DNA from: Alphaproteobacteria bacterium
GTDB lineage: Bacteria > Pseudomonadota > Alphaproteobacteria > ATCC43930 > CGMCC-115725
Assembly: GCA_028871055.1 (NCBI GenBank)
Contig: JAGWON010000001.1
Coordinates: 124,001 to 188,000 of the forward strand
Direction: 5' to 3'
DNA: 64,000 nucleotides
Of this stretch, positions 28,949-38,298 are shown in pieces. The notes beneath the pieces are model-generated. The model ran no database searches and was not told where the DNA came from. It saw only the letters and a program-made list of their open reading frames with translations. Each line of letters begins with the position of its first letter. Within the stretch, counting starts at the first letter, position 1. The position numbers and the translations under genes were made by a program.

Positions 28949-29092
28949 ATGAATGGCGCACACGGAAAGGGGGTCGCGCCGGTGCTCAAGGCGGCACGGG
29001 AACAGGCCTTGGCCAATTGTCGCGCCACCGCGGGCACCAGTCGGCAGCATTTCTGCACCGTGTCGGATTCGACCTGCGACAAACGGAACTGA
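28949..29092 (+). CDS. Possible small Cys-containing protein
   Basis: 47 codons from an ATG with GGAGG 9 nt upstream. Contains NCRATAGTSRQHFCTV and a third Cys near the end; no signal peptide or known motif. It fills the gap between kup and the PAS gene. Support is limited to a good ribosome site and codon-like composition; could be chance. Confidence 0.35.
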   Translation: MNGAHGKGVAPVLKAAREQALANCRATAGTSRQHFCTVSDSTCDKRN

Positions 29093-29107
29093 GATGGCCG
29101 CGGCGCG

Positions 29108-29680
29108 CTAAGCGACGTTGCGGCCAACAAGCCCGGCGCGGCGCTCGATCTCCTCGGGCAGATCGACAATCGAGCGATAGCGCTCCTCGAAGCGCGCGAC
29201 GCCGTTCAGGTTCCTAATCTGCGGCGGAAAGACCTCGTCCGAGCGGAAAGCGATGGCGGCCAGCGCGATCGCCGGCTCGAAGCCGCCCTTGGTCAGCGGC
29301 AGCAGCAAATGGTGCGCTTCGAGCTCGCGGTTGACGCCCCAGTGGAACGCGCTCACCGAATAGATCGGCGCGCGTTCGGCGAAGCAGGCGTTATGCAGCT
29401 CGCCCAGCGTCGCGAAATAGGGACCGAGGTCTTCGTCAAGATATTTCGCCGTCGGCTCAAAGCCCCAGCGTCGCACGATGTTGGTCCCGACGACGCGAAA
29501 ACGGACGCGGTTGCCGCGCTCGAAGAGATCGCACAGCAGCAAGTGCGGCAGCAGCCGTGCGCCCATCTCGAGCGGATCGATATCCTTGCGCTCGGGCATG
29601 ATGCGCTCGGCGCCGCGCTTCTCGTTCCAGTAGCGCAGCAGCGGACCCAGCACCGGATGGGTCAAGGCATCGGGCAACAT
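29108..29680 (-). CDS. PAS-domain protein (PAS_5 family)
   Basis: 190 residues. The sequence LLRYWNEKRGAERIMPERKD and the following DPLEMGARLLPHLLLCDLF are those of the alphaproteobacterial stand-alone PAS_5 family; RVVGTNIVRRWGFE lies in the core. No output domain. Ligand and role unknown; such genes are often present in many copies per genome. Confidence 0.82.
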   Translation of the reverse strand: MLPDALTHPVLGPLLRYWNEKRGAERIMPERKDIDPLEMGARLLPHLLLCDLFERGNRVRFRVVGTNIVRRWGFEPTAKYLDEDLGPYFATLGELHNACFAERAPIYSVSAFHWGVNRELEAHHLLLPLTKGGFEPAIALAAIAFRSDEVFPPQIRNLNGVARFEERYRSIVDLPEEIERRAGLVGRNVA

Positions 29681-29862
29681 AGACTCCTTGGTTTTACCCT
29701 CGCGCGATTAGGCGCCTTTTATGGTTAATTTTCTGCTAAAGCACCTAAAACTGTATCCGATTGAGCGCCGAAAGGCCGCAGTTTTCCTTGGTAAACGGCA
29801 CGAATTTTATGGTTAACGAAAGCCGAATGCTGGCGGGACCGGACGGTCGCGTGGCCGACGGT

Positions 29863-30225
29863 CTACTCGCGCGGCAGCATGCGACCGAGGCGTTTGCCGC
29901 CGAAGATATGGACGTGGAAGTGCAGCACTTCCTGACTGGCGTCGGGGCCGTGATTGGCCAAAATGCGATACCCGCTTTCGGCGACACCCGACTCCCGCGC
30001 CACCCTGGCCACCGCCTTGAGGAACGCCGTCTGCTCGGCAGCCGAGGCCTCGGCGGCGAAATCGTCGAACGAGACGTATTCGCCCTTGGGGATCACCAGC
30101 ACATGGACGGGCGCCTGTGGCCGGATGTCGTTGAAGGCAAGGACGTGCTCGTCCTCGTAGACTTTCTGGCACGGAATCTCGCCGCGCACGATCCGGGCGA
30201 AAACATTGTTGCGGTCGTAGGCCAT
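29863..30225 (-). CDS. HIT-family nucleotide-binding protein
   Basis: 120 residues from the ATG at 30225. Histidine triad HFHVHIFGGKRLG near residue 100 and the family start FARIVRGEIPCQKVYEDEH. Probably a purine nucleoside phosphoramidase or related hydrolase. It follows hisE by one nucleotide, a common alphaproteobacterial arrangement. Confidence 0.93.
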   Translation of the reverse strand: MAYDRNNVFARIVRGEIPCQKVYEDEHVLAFNDIRPQAPVHVLVIPKGEYVSFDDFAAEASAAEQTAFLKAVARVARESGVAESGYRILANHGPDASQEVLHFHVHIFGGKRLGRMLPRE

Positions 30226-30226
30226 G

Positions 30227-30559
30227 TTAGCCACCGGCGCGCGATTGCTTTTCGGCGATGCCGGATCGGCCTTGGCGCGCCTCGAGCGCGCGCCAGATTT
30301 CGGCCGGAGCGATGCCGGCATCGGCCCAGGCGACCAGCAAATGATAGAGCAGGTCGGCGCTTTCCGCCGCCAGCCCCACCCGGTCGCCCTTGATGACCTC
30401 GATGCCGGCCTCGATCGCCTCCTCGCCGAGCTTCTTGGCGATGGCGGCCTTGCCGTCGCGCAGCAGCTTGGCGGTATAGGACGTCGCCGGATCGGCGCCG
30501 CGTCGCGCCGCAATCACCGCGAAAAGCCGGTCGAGTGTGCTGCCATCGATGTCGCTCAT
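30227..30559 (-). CDS. hisE: Phosphoribosyl-ATP diphosphatase HisE
   Basis: 110 residues from the ATG at 30559. The MazG-like fold has KLGEEAIEAGIEVIKGDR and ESADLLYHLLVAWAD. Second step of histidine synthesis. Normally directly after hisF; here a padR gene on the other strand lies between, so hisE must use its own promoter in the 30560-30714 gap. Confidence 0.94.
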   Translation of the reverse strand: MSDIDGSTLDRLFAVIAARRGADPATSYTAKLLRDGKAAIAKKLGEEAIEAGIEVIKGDRVGLAAESADLLYHLLVAWADAGIAPAEIWRALEARQGRSGIAEKQSRAGG

Positions 30560-30673
30560 CGCTCGCCTCGCGCGTTCTCGCCGATTCCTGACAGGTTTCG
30601 GTGGCATTGCAAGCCAGCAGCGCCGATTACGCTGTCACCAGCTTTCATCGGGATTGACATCTGTGTCCGTACG

Positions 30674-30691
30674 ACATATCTTACGATATGT
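30674..30691. promoter_or_regulatory. 18-bp palindrome, probable PadR operator
   Basis: ACATATC-ttac-GATATGT is a perfect 7-bp inverted repeat ending 23 bp before the padR start codon at 30715. It is markedly AT-rich against the surrounding sequence. It lies between the divergent padR and hisE starts, so binding could affect both. That PadR binds here is an inference from position. Confidence 0.55.
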
Positions 30692-30714
30692 TTTATGCTA
30701 ACAGGAGTTTAAGA

Positions 30715-31335
30715 ATGCGTGGTGGATGTATGGGTTTTGGCCCTGGCGGACGGCGATTCATGCGCCATCGCCGCGGCTACGGCCGGTTTGGCTGGTGGAT
30801 GGAAGAAGGCGTGGGCTTCGGCCCGCGCGGCGTCAGCGCCGGGCGCAAGCTCGGCAGCGGCGAGTTGCAACTGCTCATCCTGGCCTTGCTCGAGGAGCAG
30901 CCGCGCCACGGCTACGATCTCATCAAGGAACTGACCGAGCGCAGTGGCGGCTTTTACGCGCCGAGTCCTGGCATGGTCTATCCGGCGCTGACCTATCTCG
31001 AGGAGCTGGGTCACGCCGCGGTCGAAAGCGAAGGAGCCAAAAAGCTCTATCGCATTACCGAGTCCGGCAAGGCCGAACTCGGCAAGAATCGCGAAGCGGT
31101 CCAGGCGATGCTCGACCAGTTCGAGCGCATCGCCCGCAAGATGGAGCGCATGCGCCGCTTCTTTGCCGGCGACGCGATCGAGAACGAGGACGACCGGTCC
31201 GAATTCCGCGCCGCGCGCCATGCGCTCCGGACGGCGCTGCGCGAGGCGCGCGAAGCCTCCCCCGAGGCGCAACAGCGCGTGCTCGAGATCGTCACGCGCG
31301 CCGTCCAGGACATTCGCGGCGCGCTGACGCCATAA
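30715..31335 (+). CDS. PadR-family transcriptional regulator
   Basis: 206 residues from the ATG at 30715 (AGGAG at 30703); an earlier in-frame ATG at 30688 overlaps the palindrome and is less likely. A Gly/Arg/Trp-rich N-terminus (RRGYGRFGWW) precedes the winged helix (about 45-125: LLEEQPRHGYDLIKEL, GMVYPALTYLEELG), then a helical C-terminus. It resembles YqjI-like metal-responsive members. It is inserted between hisF and hisE on the opposite strand. Confidence 0.88.
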   Translation: MRGGCMGFGPGGRRFMRHRRGYGRFGWWMEEGVGFGPRGVSAGRKLGSGELQLLILALLEEQPRHGYDLIKELTERSGGFYAPSPGMVYPALTYLEELGHAAVESEGAKKLYRITESGKAELGKNREAVQAMLDQFERIARKMERMRRFFAGDAIENEDDRSEFRAARHALRTALREAREASPEAQQRVLEIVTRAVQDIRGALTP

Positions 31336-31364
31336 AGATCGCGGCGCCGGCAGCGGCCGTGGGA

Positions 31365-32123
31365 CTAAAGCCGGACCGGAATGCCGGCGGCCTTGAGCGC
31401 CGCCTTGGCCTGTGCCACGCGGAAGGTGCCGAAGTGGAAGATCGAGGCGGCGAGCACCGCGCTGGCGTGGCCGTCGCGCACACCCTCGACCAGGTGCTCG
31501 AGCGCGCCGACGCCGCCCGAGGCGATCACCGGAATCGTCACGCCGTCGGCGATAGCGCGGGTCAGCGGGATGTCGAAGCCGCGCTGCGTGCCGTCGCGAT
31601 CCATTGAGGTGAGCAGGATCTCGCCGGCACCCGCGGCCGCCATCCGCTTCGCCCATTTGATGGCGTCGAGGCCGGTCGCGCGGCGACCGCCGTGAGTGAA
31701 GACCTCCCATTGGCTGGGCCGTACCGCCTTGGCGTCGATGGCGACGACGATGCACTGGCTGCCGAACTTCTCGGCCGCCTCGCCCACCAACTCGGGCCGC
31801 GCCACCGCGGCGGTGTTGATCGACGCCTTGTCGGCGCCGGCCAGCAGCAGCTTGCGGATGTCGTCGACCGAGCGCACGCCGCCGCCCACGGTCAAGGGCA
31901 TGAAGCATTGCTCGGCGGTGCGGCGGACGACGTCGTAGAGCGTATCGCGGTTCTCGGCCGACGCGGTGATGTCGAGGAAGGTGAGTTCGTCGGCGCCTTC
32001 GGCGTCGTAGACCTTCGCTTGCTCGACCGGATCGCCGGCATCGACCAGGTCGACGAAATTGACGCCCTTGACGACGCGGCCGTCCTTGACGTCAAGGCAG
32101 GGAATGACGCGGACCTTGAGCAT
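31365..32123 (-). CDS. hisF: Imidazole glycerol phosphate synthase cyclase subunit HisF
   Basis: 252 residues, TIM barrel. Catalytic Asp11 in [15 protein letters not shown] and the second Asp in [14 protein letters not shown]; phosphate-binding [13 protein letters not shown]. Works with HisH. Starts one nucleotide after the hisA stop. Confidence 0.97.
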   Translation of the reverse strand: MLKVRVIPCLDVKDGRVVKGVNFVDLVDAGDPVEQAKVYDAEGADELTFLDITASAENRDTLYDVVRRTAEQCFMPLTVGGGVRSVDDIRKLLLAGADKASINTAAVARPELVGEAAEKFGSQCIVVAIDAKAVRPSQWEVFTHGGRRATGLDAIKWAKRMAAAGAGEILLTSMDRDGTQRGFDIPLTRAIADGVTIPVIASGGVGALEHLVEGVRDGHASAVLAASIFHFGTFRVAQAKAALKAAGIPVRL

Positions 32124-32861
32124 CTAAGCCGCCATCAGCGCCAGCGCCGATTTGAGATCGATGCGCCCGTCATAGAGCGCGCGGCCGATGATGGCGCCGG
32201 CGACGCCGTCCTTTTCATGCGCGCGCAGGGCGGCAAGGTCGTCGAGCGACGATATCCCGCCCGAGGCGATGACCGGCGTCTTGAGCGCGCGGGCGAGCGC
32301 TGCCGTCGCCTCGACATTGACGCCTTCGAGCGCGCCATCGCGGTCGATGTCGGTGAAAACGATGGCGGCGGCGCCAGCGTCCTCGAAGCGCCGCGCCAGA
32401 TCGAGTGCCGCGACCGCCGCGGCCCTGCCCCAGCCTTCGATCCGCACCAAGCCATCGCGTGCGTCGATGCCGAGCGCGACCCTGCCGGGCCAGCGGCGGC
32501 ACGCCGCGCGCACCAAATTCGGATTCTTCACCGCCGCCGTGCCGAGCACGACCCTAGCGACACCTTTTTCCAGCCAGTTATTGATCACCCTTTCGTCGCG
32601 GATGCCGCCGCCGAGTTGGATCTTGAGCGCTGGCACCGCCGCGACGATCGTCTCGACCGCGGCCGCATTCTTGGGCTTGCCGGCGAAGGCGCCGTCGAGG
32701 TCGACGACATGGATCCATTGCGCGCCGGCGGCGGCGAAGTCGCGCGCCTGCGCCGCCGGATCGTCGTTGAACACGGTGGCGCTTTTCATCTCGCCGCGCA
32801 CCAGACGCACGCAGCGCCCGTCCTTGAGGTCGATCGCCGGATAAACGATCACGGCCGCCAC
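32124..32861 (-). CDS. hisA: ProFAR isomerase HisA
   Basis: 245 residues, TIM barrel homologous to HisF. Catalytic Asp in [17 protein letters not shown] and in [12 protein letters not shown]; phosphate site [13 protein letters not shown]. Overlaps the hisH end by 13 nt. Confidence 0.97.
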   Translation of the reverse strand: MAAVIVYPAIDLKDGRCVRLVRGEMKSATVFNDDPAAQARDFAAAGAQWIHVVDLDGAFAGKPKNAAAVETIVAAVPALKIQLGGGIRDERVINNWLEKGVARVVLGTAAVKNPNLVRAACRRWPGRVALGIDARDGLVRIEGWGRAAAVAALDLARRFEDAGAAAIVFTDIDRDGALEGVNVEATAALARALKTPVIASGGISSLDDLAALRAHEKDGVAGAIIGRALYDGRIDLKSALALMAA

Positions 32862-33490
32862 CGCAGGAAATTGGCTATGAGCCTGAGGCCGGTCGCCTGG
32901 CTCTTCTCCGGATGGAACTGGACGCCGATCAGGTTGTCGCGGCCGACCGCGGCGGTGATCGCGCCGCCGTAATCGACCGTCGCCAGGACATGGCGCGGCT
33001 CCTTCGCCTTGAGCTGGTACGAATGCACGAAATAGGCGTGGTCGCCGTCCTCGAGGCCGGCGAGCACCGGATGCGACGTCCTAATCCTGAGCTCGTTCCA
33101 GCCCATGTGCGGGATCTTGAGCGCCGGGTCGGCGGGCGCGATCGCCACCACCTCGCCCGGAATCCAGCCAAGGCCGTCGACCGTCTCGAATTCGCGCCCG
33201 ACCGTCGCCATCAGCTGCATGCCGACGCAGATGCCGAGGAACGGCCGGCGGCGAACGACCACGGCCTCGGTCAGCGCCTCGATCATGCCGGGTACCGCGG
33301 CTAGGCCGCGCTTGCAGTCGGCGAAGGCGCCGACGCCGGGCAGCACGACGCGGTCGGCCGCAGCGAGGGCACGGGCGTCGCCGGTGACGGCGACGCTTGC
33401 GTCGAGGCCGTGCTCGCGCGCCGCGCGTTCGAACGCCTTCGCGGCCGAGCGCAGATTGCCCGAGCCGTAATCGATCAACACCGTCGACAT
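32849..33490 (-). CDS. hisH: Imidazole glycerol phosphate synthase glutaminase subunit HisH
   Basis: 213 residues from the ATG at 33490, in a TGATG overlap with hisB. Class I amidotransferase: nucleophile Cys in [11 protein letters not shown], His and Glu in [10 protein letters not shown], and the start [16 protein letters not shown]. Supplies ammonia to HisF. Confidence 0.96.
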   Translation of the reverse strand: MSTVLIDYGSGNLRSAAKAFERAAREHGLDASVAVTGDARALAAADRVVLPGVGAFADCKRGLAAVPGMIEALTEAVVVRRRPFLGICVGMQLMATVGREFETVDGLGWIPGEVVAIAPADPALKIPHMGWNELRIRTSHPVLAGLEDGDHAYFVHSYQLKAKEPRHVLATVDYGGAITAAVGRDNLIGVQFHPEKSQATGLRLIANFLRWRP

Positions 33491-34143
33491 CAGAGACTTC
33501 CGCCGAGCACGCCCTTGGTCGAAGGCACCGCTCCGGCGCGGCGCGGATCGATCGCGACCGCCTGGCGCAACGCGCGCGCCAGACCCTTGAAGCAGGATTC
33601 GATGATGTGGTGGTTGTTCTCGCCGTAGAGATTCTCGACGTGCAGCGTCACGCCCGCCGACTGGACGAAGGCCTGGAACCACTCCTTGAAGAGCTCCGAG
33701 TCCATCTCGCCGAGCTTGGGCTTCGAGAATTTCACCTTCCAGATCAGGTAGGGCCGGTTCGAGGCGTCGAGCGCGACGCGCGTCAGCGTCTCGTCCATCG
33801 GCACCATCGCCTCGCCCCAGCGGCCGATGCCGGCGCGGTCGCCCAGCGCCTTGGCGATCGCCTCGCCGATGACGTAGCCCGAATCCTCGGTGGTGTGGTG
33901 CTGGTCGATGTGCAGGTCGCCTTGAGCCTCGAGCTCGATGTCGATCAGGCTGTGACGCGCGAGCTGGTCGAGCATGTGGTCGAGGAAGCCAATGCCGGTA
34001 TGGATGTTCGCGCGCCCGGCGCCGTCGAGATCGACGCGCGCGCGAATGCGGGTCTCGCGCGTGTTGCGCTCGACCGATGCGACGCGGCCGGTGCGCTTCG
34101 CGCGACCGGCCTTGGCCTTCGCTTTGGCCCCGGTTTTCGCCAT
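33490..34143 (-). CDS. hisB: Imidazoleglycerol-phosphate dehydratase HisB
   Basis: 217 residues from the ATG at 34143. A Lys/Ala-rich N-terminal lead of about 25 residues precedes the IGPD domain ([62 protein letters not shown]), which has the manganese-binding His clusters. It is a monofunctional form without the phosphatase domain. First gene of hisBHAF. Confidence 0.95.
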   Translation of the reverse strand: MAKTGAKAKAKAGRAKRTGRVASVERNTRETRIRARVDLDGAGRANIHTGIGFLDHMLDQLARHSLIDIELEAQGDLHIDQHHTTEDSGYVIGEAIAKALGDRAGIGRWGEAMVPMDETLTRVALDASNRPYLIWKVKFSKPKLGEMDSELFKEWFQAFVQSAGVTLHVENLYGENNHHIIESCFKGLARALRQAVAIDPRRAGAVPSTKGVLGGSL

Positions 34144-34272
34144 CGAAATCAACTCCTTGCCGCGGTCTTGTAGCAGGGGCAAAGCATCCGCACCAGCGCG
34201 CCGGGCGCTTCGCCTTGATTAACGCGGCCTGCTGCCTACATTTAGGGCCATTTCTTGCCCCGAAAGGATTTC

Positions 34273-34830
34273 ATGCAAGACCACAATTCGGCGTCCTGGC
34301 ACGGCACCACCATCCTGTCCGTGCGCAAGGGCGGCAAGGTCGTGATCGCCGGCGACGGCCAGGTCACGATGGGCAATACCATCATCAAGTCGAACGCCAA
34401 GAAGCTGCGCCGCTTGGGCGGCGACACTGTGCTCGCCGGCTTCGCCGGCGCCACCGCCGACGCCTTCGCGCTGTTCGAGCGGCTCGAGGCCAAGCTCGAA
34501 CAGTACCCGCGCCAGCTCACCCGCGCCTGCGTCGAGCTGGCCAAGGATTGGCGCACCGACCGGCTGCTGCGCCGGCTCGAGGCGATGATGGCGGTGGTCG
34601 ACAAGGAGGTGTCGCTGGTGCTGTCGGGTACCGGCGACGTGCTTGAGCCCGAGAACGGCGTCATCGGCATCGGCTCGGGGGGGCCCTACGCGCTTGCGGC
34701 CGCACGCGCATTGATCGATCGGCCCGACCTCGACGCCGAGGCCGTCGTCCGCAGGTCGATGGCGATCGCCGCCGAGATCTGCGTCTTCACCAACAGCAAC
34801 GTCACGCTCGAATCGCTCGATATAAAATGA
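34273..34830 (+). CDS. hslV: ATP-dependent protease subunit HslV
   Basis: 185 residues from the ATG at 34273 with AGGA upstream. The mature catalytic threonine lies in [15 protein letters not shown]. Proteasome-like fold with [14 protein letters not shown] and [15 protein letters not shown]. Forms the proteolytic core with HslU. Divergent from hisB. Confidence 0.95.
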   Translation: MQDHNSASWHGTTILSVRKGGKVVIAGDGQVTMGNTIIKSNAKKLRRLGGDTVLAGFAGATADAFALFERLEAKLEQYPRQLTRACVELAKDWRTDRLLRRLEAMMAVVDKEVSLVLSGTGDVLEPENGVIGIGSGGPYALAAARALIDRPDLDAEAVVRRSMAIAAEICVFTNSNVTLESLDIK

Positions 34831-36143
34831 CCGCATCCTTCAGCCCGCGCGAGATCGTCTCCGAGCTCGACCGTCACATCGTCGGCCAGCACGACGCCAA
34901 GCGCGCCGTCGCCATCGCGCTCCGCAACCGCTGGCGCCGCCAGCAGCTGTCGCCCGAGTTGCGCGACGAAGTGCTGCCCAAGAACATCCTGATGATCGGT
35001 CCGACCGGCATCGGCAAGACCGAGATCGCGCGGCGGCTCGCCAAGCTGGCGCAGGCGCCGTTCATCAAGGTCGAGGCGACCAAGTTCACCGAGGTCGGCT
35101 ATGTCGGGCGCGACGTCGAGCAGATCGTGCGCGACCTGCTGGAAATCTCGATGGCGCTGACGCGCGAGCGGCTGCGCAAGGAAGTGACCAGCAAGGCCGA
35201 GCTCGCAGCCGAGGACCGCGTTCTCGACGTGCTGGTGGGGCCGGGTGCCGGTCCCGACACGCGCACCAAGTTCCGCCGCATGCTGCGGGCCGGCGAGCTC
35301 GACGACAAGGAAATCGAGATCCAGGTGCAGGACACGGGCGGCGGGATGCCGACCGTCGATATCCCGGGTATGCCCGGAGCGCAGGTCGGCATGGTCAATC
35401 TCGGCGACATCTTCGGCAAGCTCACCGGCGGCCGCACCAAGCCGCGGCGCATGACCATTGCCGAGGCGCAGCCGGTGTTGCTGCGCGAGGAAAGCGACAA
35501 GCTGCTCGATCAGGAAAAGGTGGTGAAAGAGGCGGTGGACGCGGCCGAGCAGAACGGCATCGTCTTCATCGACGAGATCGACAAGATCGCCGGCCGCGGC
35601 GGCGAGCGCATCGTCGGCGACGTCAGCCGCGAGGGCGTGCAGCGCGACCTCCTGCCGCTGATCGAGGGCACGACGGTCGCGACCAAGCACGGGCCGGTGA
35701 AAACCGACCACATCCTGTTCATCGCTTCGGGCGCGTTCCATCTGGCGAAGCCGTCGGACCTGCTGCCCGAATTGCAGGGCCGGCTGCCGATCCGGGTCGA
35801 GCTCAAGCCGCTGACGCGCGACGATTTACGCCGCATCCTGACGGAGCCGGAGGCGAGCCTGATCCGCCAATACGTCGCGCTGCTCGCGACCGAGAACGTG
35901 ACGCTCGCGTTCAAGTCCGAAGCGATCGACGAGATCGCGGCATTGGCCGAGGAGATCAACACCAGCGTCGAGAACATCGGCGCCCGACGATTGTATACCG
36001 TGCTCGAACGGCTCCTCGAGGAGACGAGCTTCACCGCCGCCGACCAGAAGCCCGGCACCGTCCTGACCATCGACCGCGACTACGTGCGCACGCGCGTCGG
36101 CGCGCTCGCCAAGAACGCCGACCTGTCGAAGTTCATCCTGTAG
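34827..36143 (+). CDS. hslU: ATP-dependent protease ATPase subunit HslU
   Basis: 438 residues, starting in an ATGA overlap with hslV. AAA+ unfoldase: Walker [13 protein letters not shown], Walker [13 protein letters not shown], pore motif GYVGRD, and the C-terminal ending LSKFIL that docks into HslV. The I-domain is in the middle. Confidence 0.97.
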   Translation: MTASFSPREIVSELDRHIVGQHDAKRAVAIALRNRWRRQQLSPELRDEVLPKNILMIGPTGIGKTEIARRLAKLAQAPFIKVEATKFTEVGYVGRDVEQIVRDLLEISMALTRERLRKEVTSKAELAAEDRVLDVLVGPGAGPDTRTKFRRMLRAGELDDKEIEIQVQDTGGGMPTVDIPGMPGAQVGMVNLGDIFGKLTGGRTKPRRMTIAEAQPVLLREESDKLLDQEKVVKEAVDAAEQNGIVFIDEIDKIAGRGGERIVGDVSREGVQRDLLPLIEGTTVATKHGPVKTDHILFIASGAFHLAKPSDLLPELQGRLPIRVELKPLTRDDLRRILTEPEASLIRQYVALLATENVTLAFKSEAIDEIAALAEEINTSVENIGARRLYTVLERLLEETSFTAADQKPGTVLTIDRDYVRTRVGALAKNADLSKFIL

Positions 36144-36196
36144 TTCGCCGTCGCCTCACGTCATGGCCGCGCATGACGGTATCGTGCCAAAAGAAA

Positions 36197-36225
36197 AAGG
36201 GCGCCCGGGGGAGCGGAACGCCCTT
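36197..36225 (-). terminator. Intrinsic terminator of the cold-shock gene
   Basis: On the minus strand a 7-bp stem AAGGGCG/CGCCCTT with a 15-nt loop is followed by TTTTCTTTT. It lies 42 nt beyond the cold-shock gene stop. Confidence 0.75.
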
Positions 36226-36267
36226 AAAGGTCCGGCCTAATATCGGGGGTGGCCGGTCCAGAGTGAC

Positions 36268-36474
36268 TTAGTCGGCGGGCGCAAGGTTGGCCGCCGCGTC
36301 CTTGCCGCGATCGCGCGCGATCTCGTAGCGGATCTTCTGCCCTTCATTGAGCGTGCCTAGGCCGGCGCGCTCGACGGCGGAGATGTGGACGAAGACGTCC
36401 TTGCCGCCGTCCTGCGGACGGATGAAGCCGTAGCCTTTCTGAGAGTTGAACCATTTGACGGTGCCAGTAGCCAA
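36268..36474 (-). CDS. Cold-shock protein (CspA family)
   Basis: 68 residues, a single cold-shock domain: RNP1 KGYGFIRP and RNP2 VFVHIS, with start [15 protein letters not shown] chaperone; CspA-type paralogues are usually several per genome. The region upstream (36475-36681) has no gene and probably holds its promoter and cold-sensitive leader. Confidence 0.95.
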   Translation of the reverse strand: MATGTVKWFNSQKGYGFIRPQDGGKDVFVHISAVERAGLGTLNEGQKIRYEIARDRGKDAAANLAPAD

Positions 36475-36681
36475 GCGAGGTCTCCCAAGCGTTTGGTGCC
36501 GTGCGAGCCCACGGCGGCTGCGTCAATCGGGGGGTCGGGAGCGGGATCGGTGACGATCGAAGGCGCGCGAACCGGTGATTGGGCGACAAATCGTGCGGTG
36601 CGGCGCGCCCCGAAAACAACCGATTTCCGCGGTTCTCCCGATTCTCCGGTCGCGTTTTAGGGGAAACCCGGAGCGATTAGG

Positions 36682-37080
36682 TCAGAGCGCGTTCACCGTC
36701 CGCCGGCGCCGCGTCGGCGGCCCGGGCGGCGCGGTCTTGAGCAGGTCGAGGAGCCGGGCGACGCGGTCGGGCGGCAGCTTGCGGATGCGCTCGGCGAGCA
36801 GATTGGCGAGCTCGGTCGCCTCGGCCGAGAGACCGGCGGTGTCGACGGTGATGCGCGGATGCGAGATACGCGCGAGCCGCATCAGCTCGTCGGCGTCGTC
36901 CCAGATGATGCCGAGCTGGGCGCAGATCGCCACCACCATCGCGTGCGTCGGCCGGCCGCGCCTTCCATGCTCCAGCGCCGAGAGATAGGCGCCGGAAACG
37001 CCGAGCGAATCGGCCATGTCCTTGAGGCGAATGCCGCGCTCGGCGCGCAGCTGGCGGAGCTTGACGCCGAAGGGCGTCAT
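36682..37080 (-). CDS. XRE-family helix-turn-helix regulator
   Basis: 132 residues. HTH_XRE near residues 5-65 (LRQLRAERGIRLKDMADSLG, GAYLSALEHGRRGRP). The C-terminal part has two helices and a basic end. It shares ATGA with the smr stop, and this smr-xre pair is common near hslVU in alphaproteobacteria. Target unknown. Confidence 0.85.
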   Translation of the reverse strand: MTPFGVKLRQLRAERGIRLKDMADSLGVSGAYLSALEHGRRGRPTHAMVVAICAQLGIIWDDADELMRLARISHPRITVDTAGLSAEATELANLLAERIRKLPPDRVARLLDLLKTAPPGPPTRRRRTVNAL

Positions 37081-37610
37081 GGGCCCGCCGTCCGCTCGCG
37101 CCGGCGGCGCAACAGGACGCAGAGCGCGCCGCCGCCGCCCAGCTTCAGCGGCGCTTCCGCCACCGCCAGGATGTGCGCGCGGATCGCCGGCTCGGCCAGC
37201 CAGCGCGGCGCCGCTTCGCGCAACACCCCTTCGCCGCCGCGGCCCTTGCCGGTGATCACCAGCGCCAGCCGCGCGCCGTCGGCCGCGGCCTCGGCGATGA
37301 AGCGGACAAGCGCGCGGTGCGCCGCCGCCTGCGTCAGGCCATGAAGATCGAGCCGCGCCTCGACCGGCATCTCGCCGCGCTTGAGGCGCGCGACGGTGCG
37401 CCGGTCGAGGCTCGGCGCGGCGCGGTTTTTCGCGTCGTCCCCGCGCAAGCAGGGACCTAGGGGCAACGGTGCGTCGCTCGCCCCGGATTCCCGCTGATGC
37501 GGGAATGGCGGCAATACTTCTGAATCCTGTCCGCCGCGTTGCAGCGGTTTGACGCCGCGCATCGCGGCGCGCCAGAGCACGCGATCCTCGTCCCTAAGAT
37601 GCTTCGCCAT
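37077..37610 (-). CDS. Smr-domain protein carrying an in-frame palindromic repeat
   Basis: 177 residues. C-terminal Smr domain with LDLHGLTQAAAHRALVRF and VITGKGRGGEGVLREA, a nuclease/nucleic acid-binding fold. The N-terminus KHLRDEDRVLWRAAMRGVKPL is also family-like. Residues about 35-61 are encoded by a copy of a dispersed palindromic element (37434-37512), inserted in the variable linker without breaking the frame. Overlaps lutC by 17 nt. Confidence 0.85.
   Translation of the reverse strand: MAKHLRDEDRVLWRAAMRGVKPLQRGGQDSEVLPPFPHQRESGASDAPLPLGPCLRGDDAKNRAAPSLDRRTVARLKRGEMPVEARLDLHGLTQAAAHRALVRFIAEAAADGARLALVITGKGRGGEGVLREAAPRWLAEPAIRAHILAVAEAPLKLGGGGALCVLLRRRRERTAGP
37434..37512. repeat. 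Palindromic repeat family A, copy 1 (inside smr)
   Basis: Two short GC hairpins, CCCCGC/GCaGGG at one end and TTCCCGC/GCGGGAA at the other, separated by about 30 nt, with GTCGT and ATGGCGGC edges. The same layout recurs at 48141-48221, 52828-52908 and 58057-58137. This copy is diverged but has no in-frame stop on the smr strand. Confidence 0.75.
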
Positions 37611-38298
37611 CTTCGACCAGCACGATATGGAGCCGGCGCGGTCCGTGCGCGCCGAGCTCGATTTTCTGCTCGATGTCGGCGGTGCGCGACGGGCCGGTGA
37701 TGAAGTTGACGGTGCGTGGCATGGCGACGCCGCCGTCGGCGCCGCCGCGCGCGGCGCGCAGCCGGTCCCAGCCGTCCTCGTAGGCCGCCACCACCTGGTC
37801 GCCGCGAACGACGGCGATATGCGTGTCGGGCAGGAAGTTGTTGCGCGTCGGTCCGGCCGCGCCCGAATGCAGCATCAGCGTGCCGGTCTCGGCGATCGCG
37901 GCGAAGCAGGCGGTGACGCCGACCAGATCGGAGTCTTCGGCAACGCCGCGCCGGGTCTCGAGCAGCGGCCGGCCGGACCACGGCAGTTCATCGAGCACGG
38001 GATCGGGCGCGCGCACCAGCCGTTGCGGCAGATTGAAGCGCGCGAGATACTCGGCGATCGCCGCCGGCACGTCGCGCGCGTCTTTCACCCGCGTCACGGT
38101 GGCGTTCACCGCTTCGGCCATCGTGACGAAGAGCTCGACCTGGCCGCGCGGCGGTAGGGTGCGGGCGCGTTCCGGAATCAAATTGCGCCGATGCGTGACG
38201 AGGCGCGTCTCGCAGGCGGCGAGCGCCTCGGGCGCGAGCGGTCCGCGCCGGAACGAACGCCGGATCGAGCCCAGGATCTGGTCGCGCGACGGGTTCAT
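37594..38298 (-). CDS. lutC: Lactate utilization protein LutC (LUD domain)
   Basis: 234 residues from the ATG at 38298. LUD/YkgG domain with GVTACFAAIAETGTLML, FLPDTHIAVVRGDQVV and the ending GPSRTADIEQKIELGAHGPR. Third subunit of the LutABC L-lactate oxidation system. ATG overlaps the lutB stop (ATGA-type spacing). Followed by smr. Confidence 0.92.
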   Translation of the reverse strand: MNPSRDQILGSIRRSFRRGPLAPEALAACETRLVTHRRNLIPERARTLPPRGQVELFVTMAEAVNATVTRVKDARDVPAAIAEYLARFNLPQRLVRAPDPVLDELPWSGRPLLETRRGVAEDSDLVGVTACFAAIAETGTLMLHSGAAGPTRNNFLPDTHIAVVRGDQVVAAYEDGWDRLRAARGGADGGVAMPRTVNFITGPSRTADIEQKIELGAHGPRRLHIVLVEDGEAS

